Origin: Lachnospiraceae bacterium | Lineage (GTDB): Bacteria > Bacillota > Clostridia > Lachnospirales > Lachnospiraceae | Direction: 5' to 3' | NCBI GenBank assembly: GCA_024685005.1 | Contig: JAIKWF010000111.1 | Coordinates: 1 to 51,675, forward strand | DNA: 51,675 bases | Shown here: positions 37,002 through 46,427 of the stretch, one piece after another | Layout of the letters: each line of letters begins with the position of its first letter | Numbering within the stretch: the stretch's first letter is position 1 | Made by a program: the position numbers and the translations under genes | The notes under the pieces: generated by a model | Database searches by the model: none | Seen by the model: only the letters and a program-made list of their open reading frames with translations | Told to the model about the DNA's origin: nothing

Positions 37002-38180
37002 ATGGAAGCATATGAAGTATTTAAAGATCTTGCAATTCTGGTGATCGCAGCCAAGTTTTTCGGCCTTTTGGCAAGAAAGTGCAAGGCACCCCAGGTGGTG
37101 GGAGAGATCATCGCAGGTCTGCTGATCGGGCCCGGTATTTTGGGTCTTGTTTCCCAGACCCCCTTTATCGCCCAGATGGCTGAGATCGGTGTGGTGCTTT
37201 TGATGTTTTCGGCGGGACTGGGTACCAACCTTAAGGATCTGCTGAAAACAGGACCCATTGCATTTCTCATCGCCTGCTGCGGTGTCTTTGTCCCCTTAGG
37301 ACTGGGCGCCCTGTTTTACTATTGTTATTATGGCTTTTCTCCCATGGGATCCATGGGATTTTACAAAGGAATCTTTATCGGAACCATTATGACAGCCACC
37401 TCCGTCAGTATCACGGTGTCGGCGCTAAAAGAAATGGGAAAACTCCAGACAAAGGTGGGGCAGACGATTCTTTCGGCAGCCATCATTGATGATGTGATCG
37501 GTATCATGGTGCTGACCTTTGTCATCGGTCTGAAGGATCCTTCCATGAAACCGCTGATCGTGGTGGTACAGACCTTCTTGTTTTTCCTGTTTTCTCTGGT
37601 TTTCGGTTTTATCAGTTATAAGATCTTTAAAAAAGTGGACAAGAGATATCCTCATACCCAGAGGATCCCCATTGCCGGACTTGCTTACTGCTTTGCCCTT
37701 TCCTATATCGCAGAGCGGTTTTTCGGGATCGCGGATATTACCGGTGCTTATTTTGCAGGTATCATCCTTTGCAGTATCAAGGATTCGGATTACATAGCGG
37801 AAAAAATGGATATCAACTCTTATATGCTTTTCGGACCTATCTTTTTTGCATCCATCGGTCTGAAAACGGATCTGGAACAAATGACCCTTCCTCTTTTGTG
37901 GTTCTCTCTGGGCTTTGTTGCAGTGGCACTGCTTTCCAAGATCATCGGATGCTCACTGGCAGCTAAGATCTGCCGGTTTAGATGGCGGGACAGTCTGATC
38001 ATAGGCGTCGGTATGATGACAAGAGGCGAGGTGGCTCTGATCGTTTCCCAGAAAGGTCTTTCTGCGGGATTGATCGAACCCATCTACTTTACATCCGTGA
38101 TCCTTTTGATCATTTGTTCTTCCATTCTGACACCCATTGTCATGAAACTGCTCTTTAAGAAAGAGGAAAAAAATGCATGA
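37002..38180 (+). CDS. CPA2-family cation/proton antiporter (KefB/GerN-like)
   Basis: The 392-residue membrane protein has about 12 hydrophobic segments and the CPA2 pattern: CKAPQVVGEIIAGLLIGPG near the N terminus, MAEIGVVLLMFSAGLGTNL, and the DDVIGIMVL region carrying the paired Asp of the ion site. These carriers exchange Na+ or K+ for H+. There is no cytoplasmic TrkA-N/RCK domain after the membrane part, so it is the short form. It overlaps the HAD gene by 4 bases and starts an operon on the plus strand. Confidence 0.88.
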   Translation: MEAYEVFKDLAILVIAAKFFGLLARKCKAPQVVGEIIAGLLIGPGILGLVSQTPFIAQMAEIGVVLLMFSAGLGTNLKDLLKTGPIAFLIACCGVFVPLGLGALFYYCYYGFSPMGSMGFYKGIFIGTIMTATSVSITVSALKEMGKLQTKVGQTILSAAIIDDVIGIMVLTFVIGLKDPSMKPLIVVVQTFLFFLFSLVFGFISYKIFKKVDKRYPHTQRIPIAGLAYCFALSYIAERFFGIADITGAYFAGIILCSIKDSDYIAEKMDINSYMLFGPIFFASIGLKTDLEQMTLPLLWFSLGFVAVALLSKIIGCSLAAKICRFRWRDSLIIGVGMMTRGEVALIVSQKGLSAGLIEPIYFTSVILLIICSSILTPIVMKLLFKKEEKNA

Positions 38181-38785
38181 AATACATTATTTTTGACATC
38201 GGAAACGTGCTTGCGGATTTTCAATGGAAACAGTATTTAAACAGTCTGTTTTCAGATGAAAAGACCCGTGAGGTTTTAACCAAAGCGTATTGGGACTATG
38301 AACTGTGGAGAGAAATGGACCGCGGCGCCATGCCCCAGTCTACTATTAAAAGAGAACTTTTACGCATTGCCGCAGCGGAAGGCTATGAAAAGGAAATGCA
38401 GCTAAGCTATGAGAGGATCGGAGAATGTATCTGGCAGTTTTCCTATGCCAAAGACTGGATCCGCGAACTGAAGGCAGCGGGATATAAAGTATATTATCTT
38501 TCCAACTATTCCCGTTATCTTATTGCGGAAAATCCCCGGGCACTGGATTTTACGGAGCTGATGGATGGAGGGATCTATTCTTGTGATGTACAGCTTCTTA
38601 AGCCGGATTTGGCTATTTATGATATGCTTTGCAGACGCTATGAGCTCGATCCGAAAGAATGCCTGTTTTTGGATGATAAGCTGATCAACGTGATCGCTGC
38701 AAGAGAATGCGGTCTGCATTCTCTGGTATTTACAAATTACGAAGAAATGAAACCCGCTGTGGATGCATATCTGAAAGAACACTGA
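38177..38785 (+). CDS. HAD-superfamily hydrolase (subfamily IA)
   Basis: The 202-residue protein has the HAD motif I FDIGNVLADF (nucleophile D7; the second Asp position is Gly, as often in the epoxide-hydrolase-like branch of HAD-IA proteins), motif II YLSNYS and motif III/IV LKPDLAIYDML and LFLDDKLINV. These enzymes dephosphorylate small substrates or have haloacid dehalogenase-like roles. The substrate cannot be deduced. It overlaps the antiporter by 4 bases. Confidence 0.85.
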   Translation: MKYIIFDIGNVLADFQWKQYLNSLFSDEKTREVLTKAYWDYELWREMDRGAMPQSTIKRELLRIAAAEGYEKEMQLSYERIGECIWQFSYAKDWIRELKAAGYKVYYLSNYSRYLIAENPRALDFTELMDGGIYSCDVQLLKPDLAIYDMLCRRYELDPKECLFLDDKLINVIAARECGLHSLVFTNYEEMKPAVDAYLKEH

Positions 38786-38803
38786 CAGACAGAGGAAAAG
38801 AAT

Positions 38804-39646
38804 ATGAAAGAGATCCGGGCAAAACAGATCACCGATACTGTGGCAGAGCTTTGTATCAAAGCAAATCATTATCTGACGGAAGATATGAAAACCGTATTGT
38901 CACAGGCCAAAGAACAAGAAAGCTCACCTGTGGGACAGACCGTGCTTTCCCAGCTGGAAGAAAACCTGAAGATCGCAGGAGAGGACATGATCCCCATTTG
39001 TCAGGATACGGGTATGGCAGTGGTTTTTCTGGAGCTGGGACAGGAAGTTCATATTACAGAGGGTGACCTGACGGAGGCAGTAAATGAAGGGGTCCGTAAG
39101 GGCTATACCGAAGGATTTCTGCGCAAATCCGTAGTTTCGGATCCTTTGCTTCGGGAAAATACAAAAGACAATACACCGGCAGTGATCCATACCACCGTTA
39201 CGGCGGGAGACAGTTTGAAGATCACCGTGGCACCGAAGGGCTTCGGAAGTGAAAACATGAGCCGCATTTTTATGCTGAAACCCGCTGACGGCGTGGAAGG
39301 TGTGAAAGAGGCCATTTTAACAGCAGTAAAAGATGCGGGTCCCAATGCCTGTCCGCCCATGGTAGTGGGAGTGGGTATCGGCGGAACCTTTGAAAAATGT
39401 GCGCTTTTGGCAAAACGCGCCCTTACCAGGGATGTGCTGAGCGTATCGCCGCTGCCTCATATCGCTGCTCTTGAAGAAGAGATGAAAGAAAAGATCAATC
39501 GCCTGGGCATCGGACCTGCGGGTTTGGGTGGCAATATCACCGCTCTGGCAGTAAATATCGAAACCTATCCGACCCATATAGCCGGTTTGCCGGTGGCAGT
39601 GAACATTTGCTGTCACGTAAACCGTCACGCGGTAGCTGTATTATAA
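38804..39646 (+). CDS. Class I fumarate hydratase, alpha subunit
   Basis: The two-subunit Fe-S enzyme interconverts fumarate and malate (TtdA/FumA N-terminal family; tartrate dehydratase alpha is the close alternative). The 280-residue protein has the cluster-ligand cysteines at expected positions: C66 in IPICQDTG, C183 in NACPPMVVG and C269/C270 at the end. Other hallmarks are KGFGSENMSR and GVGIGGTFEKC. It lies 18 bases after the HAD gene. The matching beta subunit is not adjacent but is encoded about 6.8 kb away at 46428-46979. Confidence 0.9.
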   Translation: MKEIRAKQITDTVAELCIKANHYLTEDMKTVLSQAKEQESSPVGQTVLSQLEENLKIAGEDMIPICQDTGMAVVFLELGQEVHITEGDLTEAVNEGVRKGYTEGFLRKSVVSDPLLRENTKDNTPAVIHTTVTAGDSLKITVAPKGFGSENMSRIFMLKPADGVEGVKEAILTAVKDAGPNACPPMVVGVGIGGTFEKCALLAKRALTRDVLSVSPLPHIAALEEEMKEKINRLGIGPAGLGGNITALAVNIETYPTHIAGLPVAVNICCHVNRHAVAVL

Positions 39647-39686
39647 TCCTGCCGGAAAGCGGCGGATTTTTCCAGGGAGACAGTTC

Positions 39687-42026
39687 ATGAAGAGAGACCT
39701 TTCCATCCATCGTCAGATTGCCGCATCGGCGGTAAAAAAACTGAGCTTTGAAGAAAAGCTGATGGCATTTGCGGGGACCGCTGCGGAAATGGAAAAAATC
39801 GGTCTGCCCCGGTTCTGGATCGGAGGGGAGGGTTCCCATGGGGTTCAGGCCCGAAACGATCAGGCGGGAGAACTGGGAAAGCCGGCTTATACCACTTTAT
39901 TTCCCAACCCCATCGGAATGGCTTCTTCCCGGGACAAAGAGCTTTTGCGTGCCATCGGCAGGGTAGTGGGCACGGAAGCCCGCAGTCTTTATAATGATAG
40001 AAAAAACGGTTCCCTTTGCATCTGGGCTCCCACTGTAGATATGGAGCGGGATCCGAGGTGGGGAAGAAATGAAGAAGGTTACGGAGAAGATCCCCATCTT
40101 ACCAGCCGTATGGCGGGAGAATACATTCTGGGTATGGCGGGGGAAGATCCGGACTATGTTTTATGCGGCGCCACGTTAAAGCATTTTTACGGCAACAACG
40201 TGGAGAAAAACCGTGTGACTGCAGACAGCAAGATCTCACAGCAGATGCAGGATGACTATTATATCCGTGTCTTTCGTGAAACCATCGAATATGCAACGCC
40301 TCTGGCGGCCATGTCTTCTTACAACATGGTAAACGGCCTTCCGTCTACCGTAAATCCCCAGCTTCGAAATCTTTTAAAAAAATGGGGCCTGACCCATATC
40401 GTATCCGATGCGGGAGCCCTGACCAATACGGTGGAGCCCCAAAGAATCGTTTCAAAGGAATCTCAGGGAGCTGCTCTGGCCATCAAAGCGGGGGTGGATT
40501 ATTTCCCCGATGCCGTAGCCGGGGACAATATGCATCAGCGAAACGCTGTCAGGGAAGCCATCAAAGAAGGGCTGATGACAGAGGAAGATCTGGATGCATC
40601 CCTTACGGACAAGCTGACGGCTTATTCTGTTTTGGGGCTTTTTGAAGATCCTCTTCTTCCCCCTTCCCCTTATACCAAAGATACTTACAATATCACAAAA
40701 GTGGATACGAAGGAAAGCCGTGCGCTTGCAAGAAGCGCCGCCGGTGCCTGCAGCGTACTTCTGAAAAATGAAGGCGGAACGCTTCCTTTGCAAAAAGATC
40801 AGTCCGTGCTTTTACTGGGGCCTTTTGCGGACCGCTGCCCGCTGGACTGGTACAGCGGTTTTACCACAAAGATGGTTACTTTAAAAGATGCTATATCAGA
40901 GCAGCCGGATCAAAGCATTACGGCCGGAGAGGGACTGTATCCTGCGGTAAGGATCCGCTTATCCGGGGATACCTATGCCGGATTGCAGGAAGATAAACTG
41001 ATACCGGTTTCCCGGGATCAGGCAGAAACCTTCCGCATCATGCTTTGGGACAGCAGCCGGATTACCTTCCGGTGTGAATCCTCCGGAAAACTTTTGTCCA
41101 CGGACGGAGAGCTTTCCGAAAAGGAAAACGGCGGAAAAGAGCCGGTGATCCATCAGGGGCCTTTGGAGTGCTTTAGCTGGTTTTTCTGTGAGGCCTTTGA
41201 AACCTATGACAAAGACGGCAATACCATTTACTTTGAGGAAGATAATGCTCTGCATTTTTGGGAAGATGCCAGGATCTGCGGGATCAAAAACAGGGCGGGT
41301 AAGCTGCCGCTTACTTTTGAAACCGTAACCTGCGCCGAAGAGATCCTGGAAAAACAGCCTTCTGCAGAAGTGGTGGTTGCTGCTTTCGGCCTTCATCCCA
41401 TCATCAACTGTAAGGAAGACTGGGACAGAACCAGTATCCGGATGCCCGTTTTCCAGCAGGCTCTTTTGGATCTGATATGTGAAAAATACGAAAAGACGGT
41501 TTTACTCCTTGCAGCCAATGCCCCTATCGCGGTGAAAAAACAGCAGGAAAGCAGCCGGATCCCGGCAATTCTTTGGGCGGCTTTGGGAAGTGAGGAATAC
41601 GGAAACGGTCTTTGGGATGTGATCTTTGGCAGGATAAGTCCCTGCGGCAGGCTGCCCCAGACCTGGTATGCAGACGATGAGCAGCTGGGGGATATGGAAG
41701 AGTATGATATCCGGAAAAACAAAATGACCTATCTGTATTTTGATCAAACCCCTTTATATCCCTTCGGATACGGTCTGACCTATACCTCCTTTGAAAAAGA
41801 GATCTTAGGCACAGAGCCGGATGAAGAGGGCCATGAGAGCGTTACGGTGCGGATCAAAAATACGGGAAAAGCTGCGTCCGATGAAGTGGCTGAGGTTTAC
41901 AGAGACCGGGAGGGAAGGCTGTATCTTTGGGAAGATGCAAGACCCCTTGACTGTCCTCTGGCAGGCTTTGCAAAGATAAAAGACATCAAACCGGGGCAGG
42001 AGTGCATCGCCCGGATCAGTTTATAA
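39687..42026 (+). CDS. Glycoside hydrolase family 3 with inserted domain
   Basis: The enzyme hydrolyses beta-glycosides (beta-glucosidase/beta-xylosidase family). The GH3 core is clear: WAPTVDMERDPRWGRNEEGY, KHFYGNN, and the nucleophile D241 in VSDAG. An inserted beta-rich segment (about residues 420-545, with the fascin-like ITFRCESSGKLLSTDG) splits the second domain. The C-terminal Fn3-like region starts after FGYGLTYTSF but ends at residue 779, shorter than usual. No signal peptide is present, so it acts inside the cell on imported oligosaccharides. It sits 40 bases after fumarase alpha. Confidence 0.87.
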   Translation: MKRDLSIHRQIAASAVKKLSFEEKLMAFAGTAAEMEKIGLPRFWIGGEGSHGVQARNDQAGELGKPAYTTLFPNPIGMASSRDKELLRAIGRVVGTEARSLYNDRKNGSLCIWAPTVDMERDPRWGRNEEGYGEDPHLTSRMAGEYILGMAGEDPDYVLCGATLKHFYGNNVEKNRVTADSKISQQMQDDYYIRVFRETIEYATPLAAMSSYNMVNGLPSTVNPQLRNLLKKWGLTHIVSDAGALTNTVEPQRIVSKESQGAALAIKAGVDYFPDAVAGDNMHQRNAVREAIKEGLMTEEDLDASLTDKLTAYSVLGLFEDPLLPPSPYTKDTYNITKVDTKESRALARSAAGACSVLLKNEGGTLPLQKDQSVLLLGPFADRCPLDWYSGFTTKMVTLKDAISEQPDQSITAGEGLYPAVRIRLSGDTYAGLQEDKLIPVSRDQAETFRIMLWDSSRITFRCESSGKLLSTDGELSEKENGGKEPVIHQGPLECFSWFFCEAFETYDKDGNTIYFEEDNALHFWEDARICGIKNRAGKLPLTFETVTCAEEILEKQPSAEVVVAAFGLHPIINCKEDWDRTSIRMPVFQQALLDLICEKYEKTVLLLAANAPIAVKKQQESSRIPAILWAALGSEEYGNGLWDVIFGRISPCGRLPQTWYADDEQLGDMEEYDIRKNKMTYLYFDQTPLYPFGYGLTYTSFEKEILGTEPDEEGHESVTVRIKNTGKAASDEVAEVYRDREGRLYLWEDARPLDCPLAGFAKIKDIKPGQECIARISL

Positions 42027-42036
42027 GGAGAATGTT

Positions 42037-42744
42037 ATGAGAATTTTATATATGGTATTTCGAAATCTTTTGCGGATACCCATTATGTGGATCGGGCTGA
42101 TGTATTACTATTTCACCGCCGACAAGCACCCCCAGAAGGGATATGATCATGTAAAAAAGATTGCGGAATATGGTATTCGCACGGGAAATGTGAAGATCGA
42201 TGCACAGGGTCTTGAGAACATCCCCAAGGAATCGGGTTTTATCTATTATCCCAATCATCAGGGTATGTTTGATGTGATGGTCTTTTTGCACATCAGTCCC
42301 TTTCCCTTTGGTTTTGTAGCAAAAAAAGAAGTAAAAGACATCCATGTGCTAAAGCAGGTACTTCGGATCACCAAGTCAGAAGCCATCGACAGAAGCAATA
42401 TCAAACAGTCACTGGGTGTGATCAACAGGGTGGCGGAAGGCGTAAAAAAGGGCCACAACTATCTGCTGTTTGCGGAAGGAACCAGAAGCCGCAAGGGCAA
42501 TCAGCTTTTGGATTTTAAAGGCGGAAGTTTTAAGGCGGCCCAGAAGGCCAGATGCCCCATTGTACCTTGCGCTCTCATTGATTCCTTTATTCCTTTTGAT
42601 GAGCGGTCCATTCGTAAAACCGTGGTAAAGATCCGTGTGCTCAAACCTCTTTACTATGAGGATTATAAGGAAATGAAAAGTACCGAGATCGCAGAGGAAG
42701 TAAAACGCAGGATACAAGAGGCCATTGATAAAGAACTGGCTTAG
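42037..42744 (+). CDS. 1-acyl-sn-glycerol-3-phosphate acyltransferase (PlsC-like)
   Basis: The membrane-associated enzyme makes phosphatidic acid. The 235-residue protein has the catalytic HX4D motif (H74 to D79, YPNHQGMFDV) and the acceptor motif FAEGTRSRKGN (147-150 EGTR). A hydrophobic N-terminal segment (about 5-28) is consistent with membrane attachment. It starts 10 bases after the GH3 gene with AAGGAG upstream. Its last 4 bases overlap the end of the serpin gene on the opposite strand. Confidence 0.92.
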   Translation: MRILYMVFRNLLRIPIMWIGLMYYYFTADKHPQKGYDHVKKIAEYGIRTGNVKIDAQGLENIPKESGFIYYPNHQGMFDVMVFLHISPFPFGFVAKKEVKDIHVLKQVLRITKSEAIDRSNIKQSLGVINRVAEGVKKGHNYLLFAEGTRSRKGNQLLDFKGGSFKAAQKARCPIVPCALIDSFIPFDERSIRKTVVKIRVLKPLYYEDYKEMKSTEIAEEVKRRIQEAIDKELA

Positions 42745-44012
42745 AGCTTGTTTACGGCGCCGGCAAACAGCGTCATTCCTTTTTCATCCCGGATCATAAA
42801 GACAAAGGGGACGTTGCACTTAAAGGTGTAGCGTGGAAGCTTTTTGGAAGGCCCTATGCTGGTTACTTTGGCAGTGATCTCCGTAACGGCAGCGGCTTCG
42901 GTACCTTCTTCATCTACTTTGATCTTGGTCCGCTGGGAAGCGGCATCTATGAGCAGGGGATCTTTTAAAATGTTTGTAACGGGAGAGGGAGAGCCAAGCA
43001 GATCTCCTGCTCCCAATGCAGGAAATATGTCTTTCAGGTCCACGGTTTCATCCAGCTCAAATCTGGGCAGATCCAAAACCGTGATATTATCGGTACCTGC
43101 TTTCGTAAGTTTTTTCAAAAAACGCTGACGATAGCTGTCACTTTTCTGATTCCATTTTTTCACACATTTCAGATCCGTTTTCTTTTTCGGAAGGATGATC
43201 ACCATTTCCACCCGGGAAGGGATGGTTCCGTCTTCGGAAGCCTTTGCGGAATAAGGCAGGATAATACCCCGGAAGTTCTTATCGGCATAGTAACGGATCT
43301 TTTCTTCATAGACCTGATGCATCATGGGAACCTTTTTGGTTTTTCCCGATACGTTTTTAAATTTCTTGTTTTTGGTCAGCTCCGTTTTAAAGGGATATTG
43401 CCATTTTCCCTTAAAATAGGTGATATTCATCAGATCCGTATCGGTACTTTCATCCGCAATGGATTCATAATCGGATAAAAAGCCGCCTGTAGCGGTGCTG
43501 ACATTCTGTTTGATCAGCTCTTTTTCCGCTGCCAGATTATGTTTGAAATCCGCGGTCCGCACAGTGGCATGATAAGCATCCGTCACAGCGGTAAGGTAGT
43601 CCGGCAAAACGGCTTCTTTTCCCCCCACCGATTTGTCTACCAGAAGCATATTTACGGAGCGGAAGGTGTTATCCGTTCCGAACCGGGCGCCCTCACTATA
43701 GGCTTTGTTTTGCTGCTGCAGATCCGCAAGATCCTTTGCACCCAAAAGAGTCAGCATATTTGCGCCGGCGGCGGTGTTTTCCGGAATACCGCAGGTAACA
43801 AGACCTAAGGCCTGGGAAAGACCGTAGGGAGAATATACGGCATTCTTTTTTGCAGGAAGGTTTTCTGCGTAGCGAAAGCCCATTTTGGTAACGGCTTTGG
43901 GAAGGTTTGGCTGATCCGCAGCCGATATCTGCCGGGGGTTCCAGGGCAGCAGCATAAGGCTTGCCAGTAAGATGGCAGTTATTCTTTTTCCTGTGCGAAA
44001 AGATTTTTTCAT
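42741..44012 (-). CDS. Secreted serpin (serine-protease inhibitor)
   Basis: The 423-residue protein has a signal peptide (about 1-31, ISAA cleavage region) and then the serpin fold, with NAVYSPYGLSQAL, NITYFKGKWQYPF and the C-terminal NVPFVFMIRD signature. The hinge EEGTEAAAV (368-376) has the small residues required for inhibitory serpins to insert their loop. By position from the hinge, P1 is T384 and P1' is S385, but the loop is about 7 residues longer than in antitrypsin. A cut at K389, K390 or R394 is therefore possible. It is likely an inhibitor of an extracellular protease. Confidence 0.9.
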   Translation of the reverse strand: MKKSFRTGKRITAILLASLMLLPWNPRQISAADQPNLPKAVTKMGFRYAENLPAKKNAVYSPYGLSQALGLVTCGIPENTAAGANMLTLLGAKDLADLQQQNKAYSEGARFGTDNTFRSVNMLLVDKSVGGKEAVLPDYLTAVTDAYHATVRTADFKHNLAAEKELIKQNVSTATGGFLSDYESIADESTDTDLMNITYFKGKWQYPFKTELTKNKKFKNVSGKTKKVPMMHQVYEEKIRYYADKNFRGIILPYSAKASEDGTIPSRVEMVIILPKKKTDLKCVKKWNQKSDSYRQRFLKKLTKAGTDNITVLDLPRFELDETVDLKDIFPALGAGDLLGSPSPVTNILKDPLLIDAASQRTKIKVDEEGTEAAAVTEITAKVTSIGPSKKLPRYTFKCNVPFVFMIRDEKGMTLFAGAVNKL

Positions 44013-44216
44013 GGACGATCTCCTTTCTCTTTTTTTGTATCTGTTTTAAGTTCATCATACCTTTTTTTCCTTTGTAAATCCACCCCCGCTGTTTTTCTCC
44101 CGGCCCGGTGATGAAATGAAATGATCATAAGTTATCAGCACAGGCCGGGCGGTGACTGGCGAAATGATCTGCGTTGTGCTATGATAGCTAAGTAGGTACG
44201 GGGAGGGGTTCGGCAT

Positions 44217-46373
44217 ATGGAAAAAACATCGGCAAAACAGAAACCCGGGGCTACGGACAAGAAATACGTCCAATTTCAGATTTTCTTTTTTACAGCCACC
44301 ATAGTGATCAACTTTATCCTGTCACGGGCAGCGGGCCGTTTGGGTCTGCCCCTTTATCTGGATAATGTTGGTACGCTTCTTGCGGCGGTTTTGGGAGGAT
44401 ATCTGCCGGGTATTGTGGTGGGATATCTGAACAATATCATCAATATGGGCGGCAATCCCGGTAATGCCTACTATGTGGTCCTTTCCACCCTGATCGCCGC
44501 CTGCGGGGCCTACTTCGGCCGGAAAGGGTATTTCAAAAAATTCGGAAAAGCCCTGCTGACAGTTCCCGTATTTGCATTTATCGGCGGTGTGCTGGGTTCC
44601 GTATTGACGTTCCTGCTCTACGGCTACGGAATGGGAGAAGGCATCAGCGCTCCCTTTGCCAGGGCTTTATTGGAAAGCGGAAAGCTGAATGTGTTCTGGG
44701 CCCAGATGATATCGGATGTGGCCATCGATCTGGTGGACAAACTCATCACCGTGATCCTGGCTTTTTTCCTGATCAAACTCATACCGGATCATTTAAAACC
44801 CGGACTCTGGCTGACAGGCTGGCGTCAGGCACCTCTTTCCGAAGCGGCATTAAACGATGCCCGCCATAATATCACAAGATCCTTTTCCCTGCGGGGAAAG
44901 ATCATCGGTATCATTTCCGTGATCATGTTCTGTGTGGCGGTGGTTACCACCATCATCAGTTACATTCTGTATCAGAGCTTTGCCATGAAACAGTATACCT
45001 ACAGCTGCCGGAGTGCAGCCAAGCTGGCGGCCATGCTCATCGATCCGGAAAAAACGGATGAGTATCTGTCCATGGACCCATCGGATCCGGCTTATCTTGC
45101 GGTGGAAGAAAAGTTAGAGGGCGTGCGGAACGGCAATCCGGATATCGAATATATCTATGTTTACAGGTTCACGCCGGAAGGCCCCCGGGTGCTCTTTGAT
45201 CTGGATACGCCGGAAGTAAAGGGCGTGGATCCGGGAAATGTGATCGAACTGGAAGAGTACCTGACCCCCTACAAAGAGGACTTTCTTGCCGGAAAAGAAA
45301 TCGAGCCTCTTTTGGATGATACCATTTACGGAAGACTTTTGACGGTGTTTGAACCGGTCTATGATCATAACGGAAACTGCGTTTGTTATGCGGCAGCGGA
45401 TATCAGGGTAGAAGATATCAAGATCTCCACCCTGAACTATATGACAAAGGTATTTTCCCTGTTTGTGGGCTTTTATATTTTTGTGCTGGCCCTTTGCATC
45501 TGGCTTGTGGACTATCATCTGATCTATCCCATTGCCGCAATGACCCGCTCTGCCAGGAAATTTGCCTACGACAGCGAAGAAGCGAGGGAGATCAGCGTCT
45601 ATCGCCTGCAGCATCTGGATATTGCCACGGGTGATGAGATCGAAAACCTGTATGAATCCCTCAGCAAGACCATTGCGGAAACCGTAGGATATCTGGAAGA
45701 TGTGCAGGCAAAGGGTGAAGAGATCGCCCACATGCAAAACGGCCTGATCTACGTATTGGCGGACATGGTGGAAAGCCGGGACAAAAATACGGGAGATCAC
45801 GTACGAAAGACAGCCGCCTATGTACGGCTCATTATGGAAAAAATGCGGGAAAAAGGCCTGTATAGCGATATGCTGACGGACGAATATATGGAAGATGTGG
45901 CCAATTCCGCACCTCTTCACGACGTAGGCAAGATCATGGTTTCGGATGTGATCCTGAATAAACCCGATCGCCTGACAGATGAAGAATATGAACTGATGAA
46001 ACAGCATACCACCGCCGGCAGCAAGATCATTTCCAGTGCCATGGCGCTGGTTTCCAATACAGGTTATCTCCAGGAAGCCAAAAATCTGGCAACCTACCAT
46101 CACGAACGATGGGATGGAAAAGGATATCCCAGCGGACTTGCGGGAGAAGCCATCCCCCTTTCTGCCCGGATCATGGCAGTGGCGGACGTTTTTGATGCAC
46201 TGGTATCCAGGAGAAGCTACAAAGAGCCCTTCTCTTTTGAAAAATCCATGGAGATCATAGAAGAGGGAGCGGGCACCCAGTTTGATCCTCAGATCGCCCG
46301 GCTGTTTGTGGAAGCGGCCGATGCGGTACGGGAGGTGACAGCTGCCCACGAAGCGGCTCTGGAAAAGAGCTGA
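44217..46373 (+). CDS. HD-GYP cyclic-di-GMP phosphodiesterase with membrane sensor
   Basis: The N-terminal part (about 25-190) is a polytopic membrane region with LYLDNVGTLLAAVLGGYLPG and VGYLNNIINM, resembling ECF-transporter S-components. A second membrane pair (about 228-252 and 411-432) encloses an extracytoplasmic sensory segment, then comes a HAMP-like linker. The HD-GYP domain (about 505-705) has HD at 568-569 (APLHDVGK), HH at 628-629 and GYP at 636-638, plus ADVFDAL. All the main metal ligands appear present, so hydrolysis of cyclic-di-GMP is likely. GGGGAGGGG precedes the ATG. It separates the two fumarase genes. Confidence 0.88.
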   Translation: MEKTSAKQKPGATDKKYVQFQIFFFTATIVINFILSRAAGRLGLPLYLDNVGTLLAAVLGGYLPGIVVGYLNNIINMGGNPGNAYYVVLSTLIAACGAYFGRKGYFKKFGKALLTVPVFAFIGGVLGSVLTFLLYGYGMGEGISAPFARALLESGKLNVFWAQMISDVAIDLVDKLITVILAFFLIKLIPDHLKPGLWLTGWRQAPLSEAALNDARHNITRSFSLRGKIIGIISVIMFCVAVVTTIISYILYQSFAMKQYTYSCRSAAKLAAMLIDPEKTDEYLSMDPSDPAYLAVEEKLEGVRNGNPDIEYIYVYRFTPEGPRVLFDLDTPEVKGVDPGNVIELEEYLTPYKEDFLAGKEIEPLLDDTIYGRLLTVFEPVYDHNGNCVCYAAADIRVEDIKISTLNYMTKVFSLFVGFYIFVLALCIWLVDYHLIYPIAAMTRSARKFAYDSEEAREISVYRLQHLDIATGDEIENLYESLSKTIAETVGYLEDVQAKGEEIAHMQNGLIYVLADMVESRDKNTGDHVRKTAAYVRLIMEKMREKGLYSDMLTDEYMEDVANSAPLHDVGKIMVSDVILNKPDRLTDEEYELMKQHTTAGSKIISSAMALVSNTGYLQEAKNLATYHHERWDGKGYPSGLAGEAIPLSARIMAVADVFDALVSRRSYKEPFSFEKSMEIIEEGAGTQFDPQIARLFVEAADAVREVTAAHEAALEKS

Positions 46374-46427
46374 CAAAGCATTCAGGCGGCAAAACGACCT
46401 GATAGAAGAAAGGAAGAAAAAACACAT

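Noticed and set aside
44013-44216. Possible cyclic-di-GMP riboswitch upstream of the HD-GYP gene
   Set aside because: A long-range GC repeat (CCGGCC/GGCCGG) is present, but the conserved core of the known classes is not.
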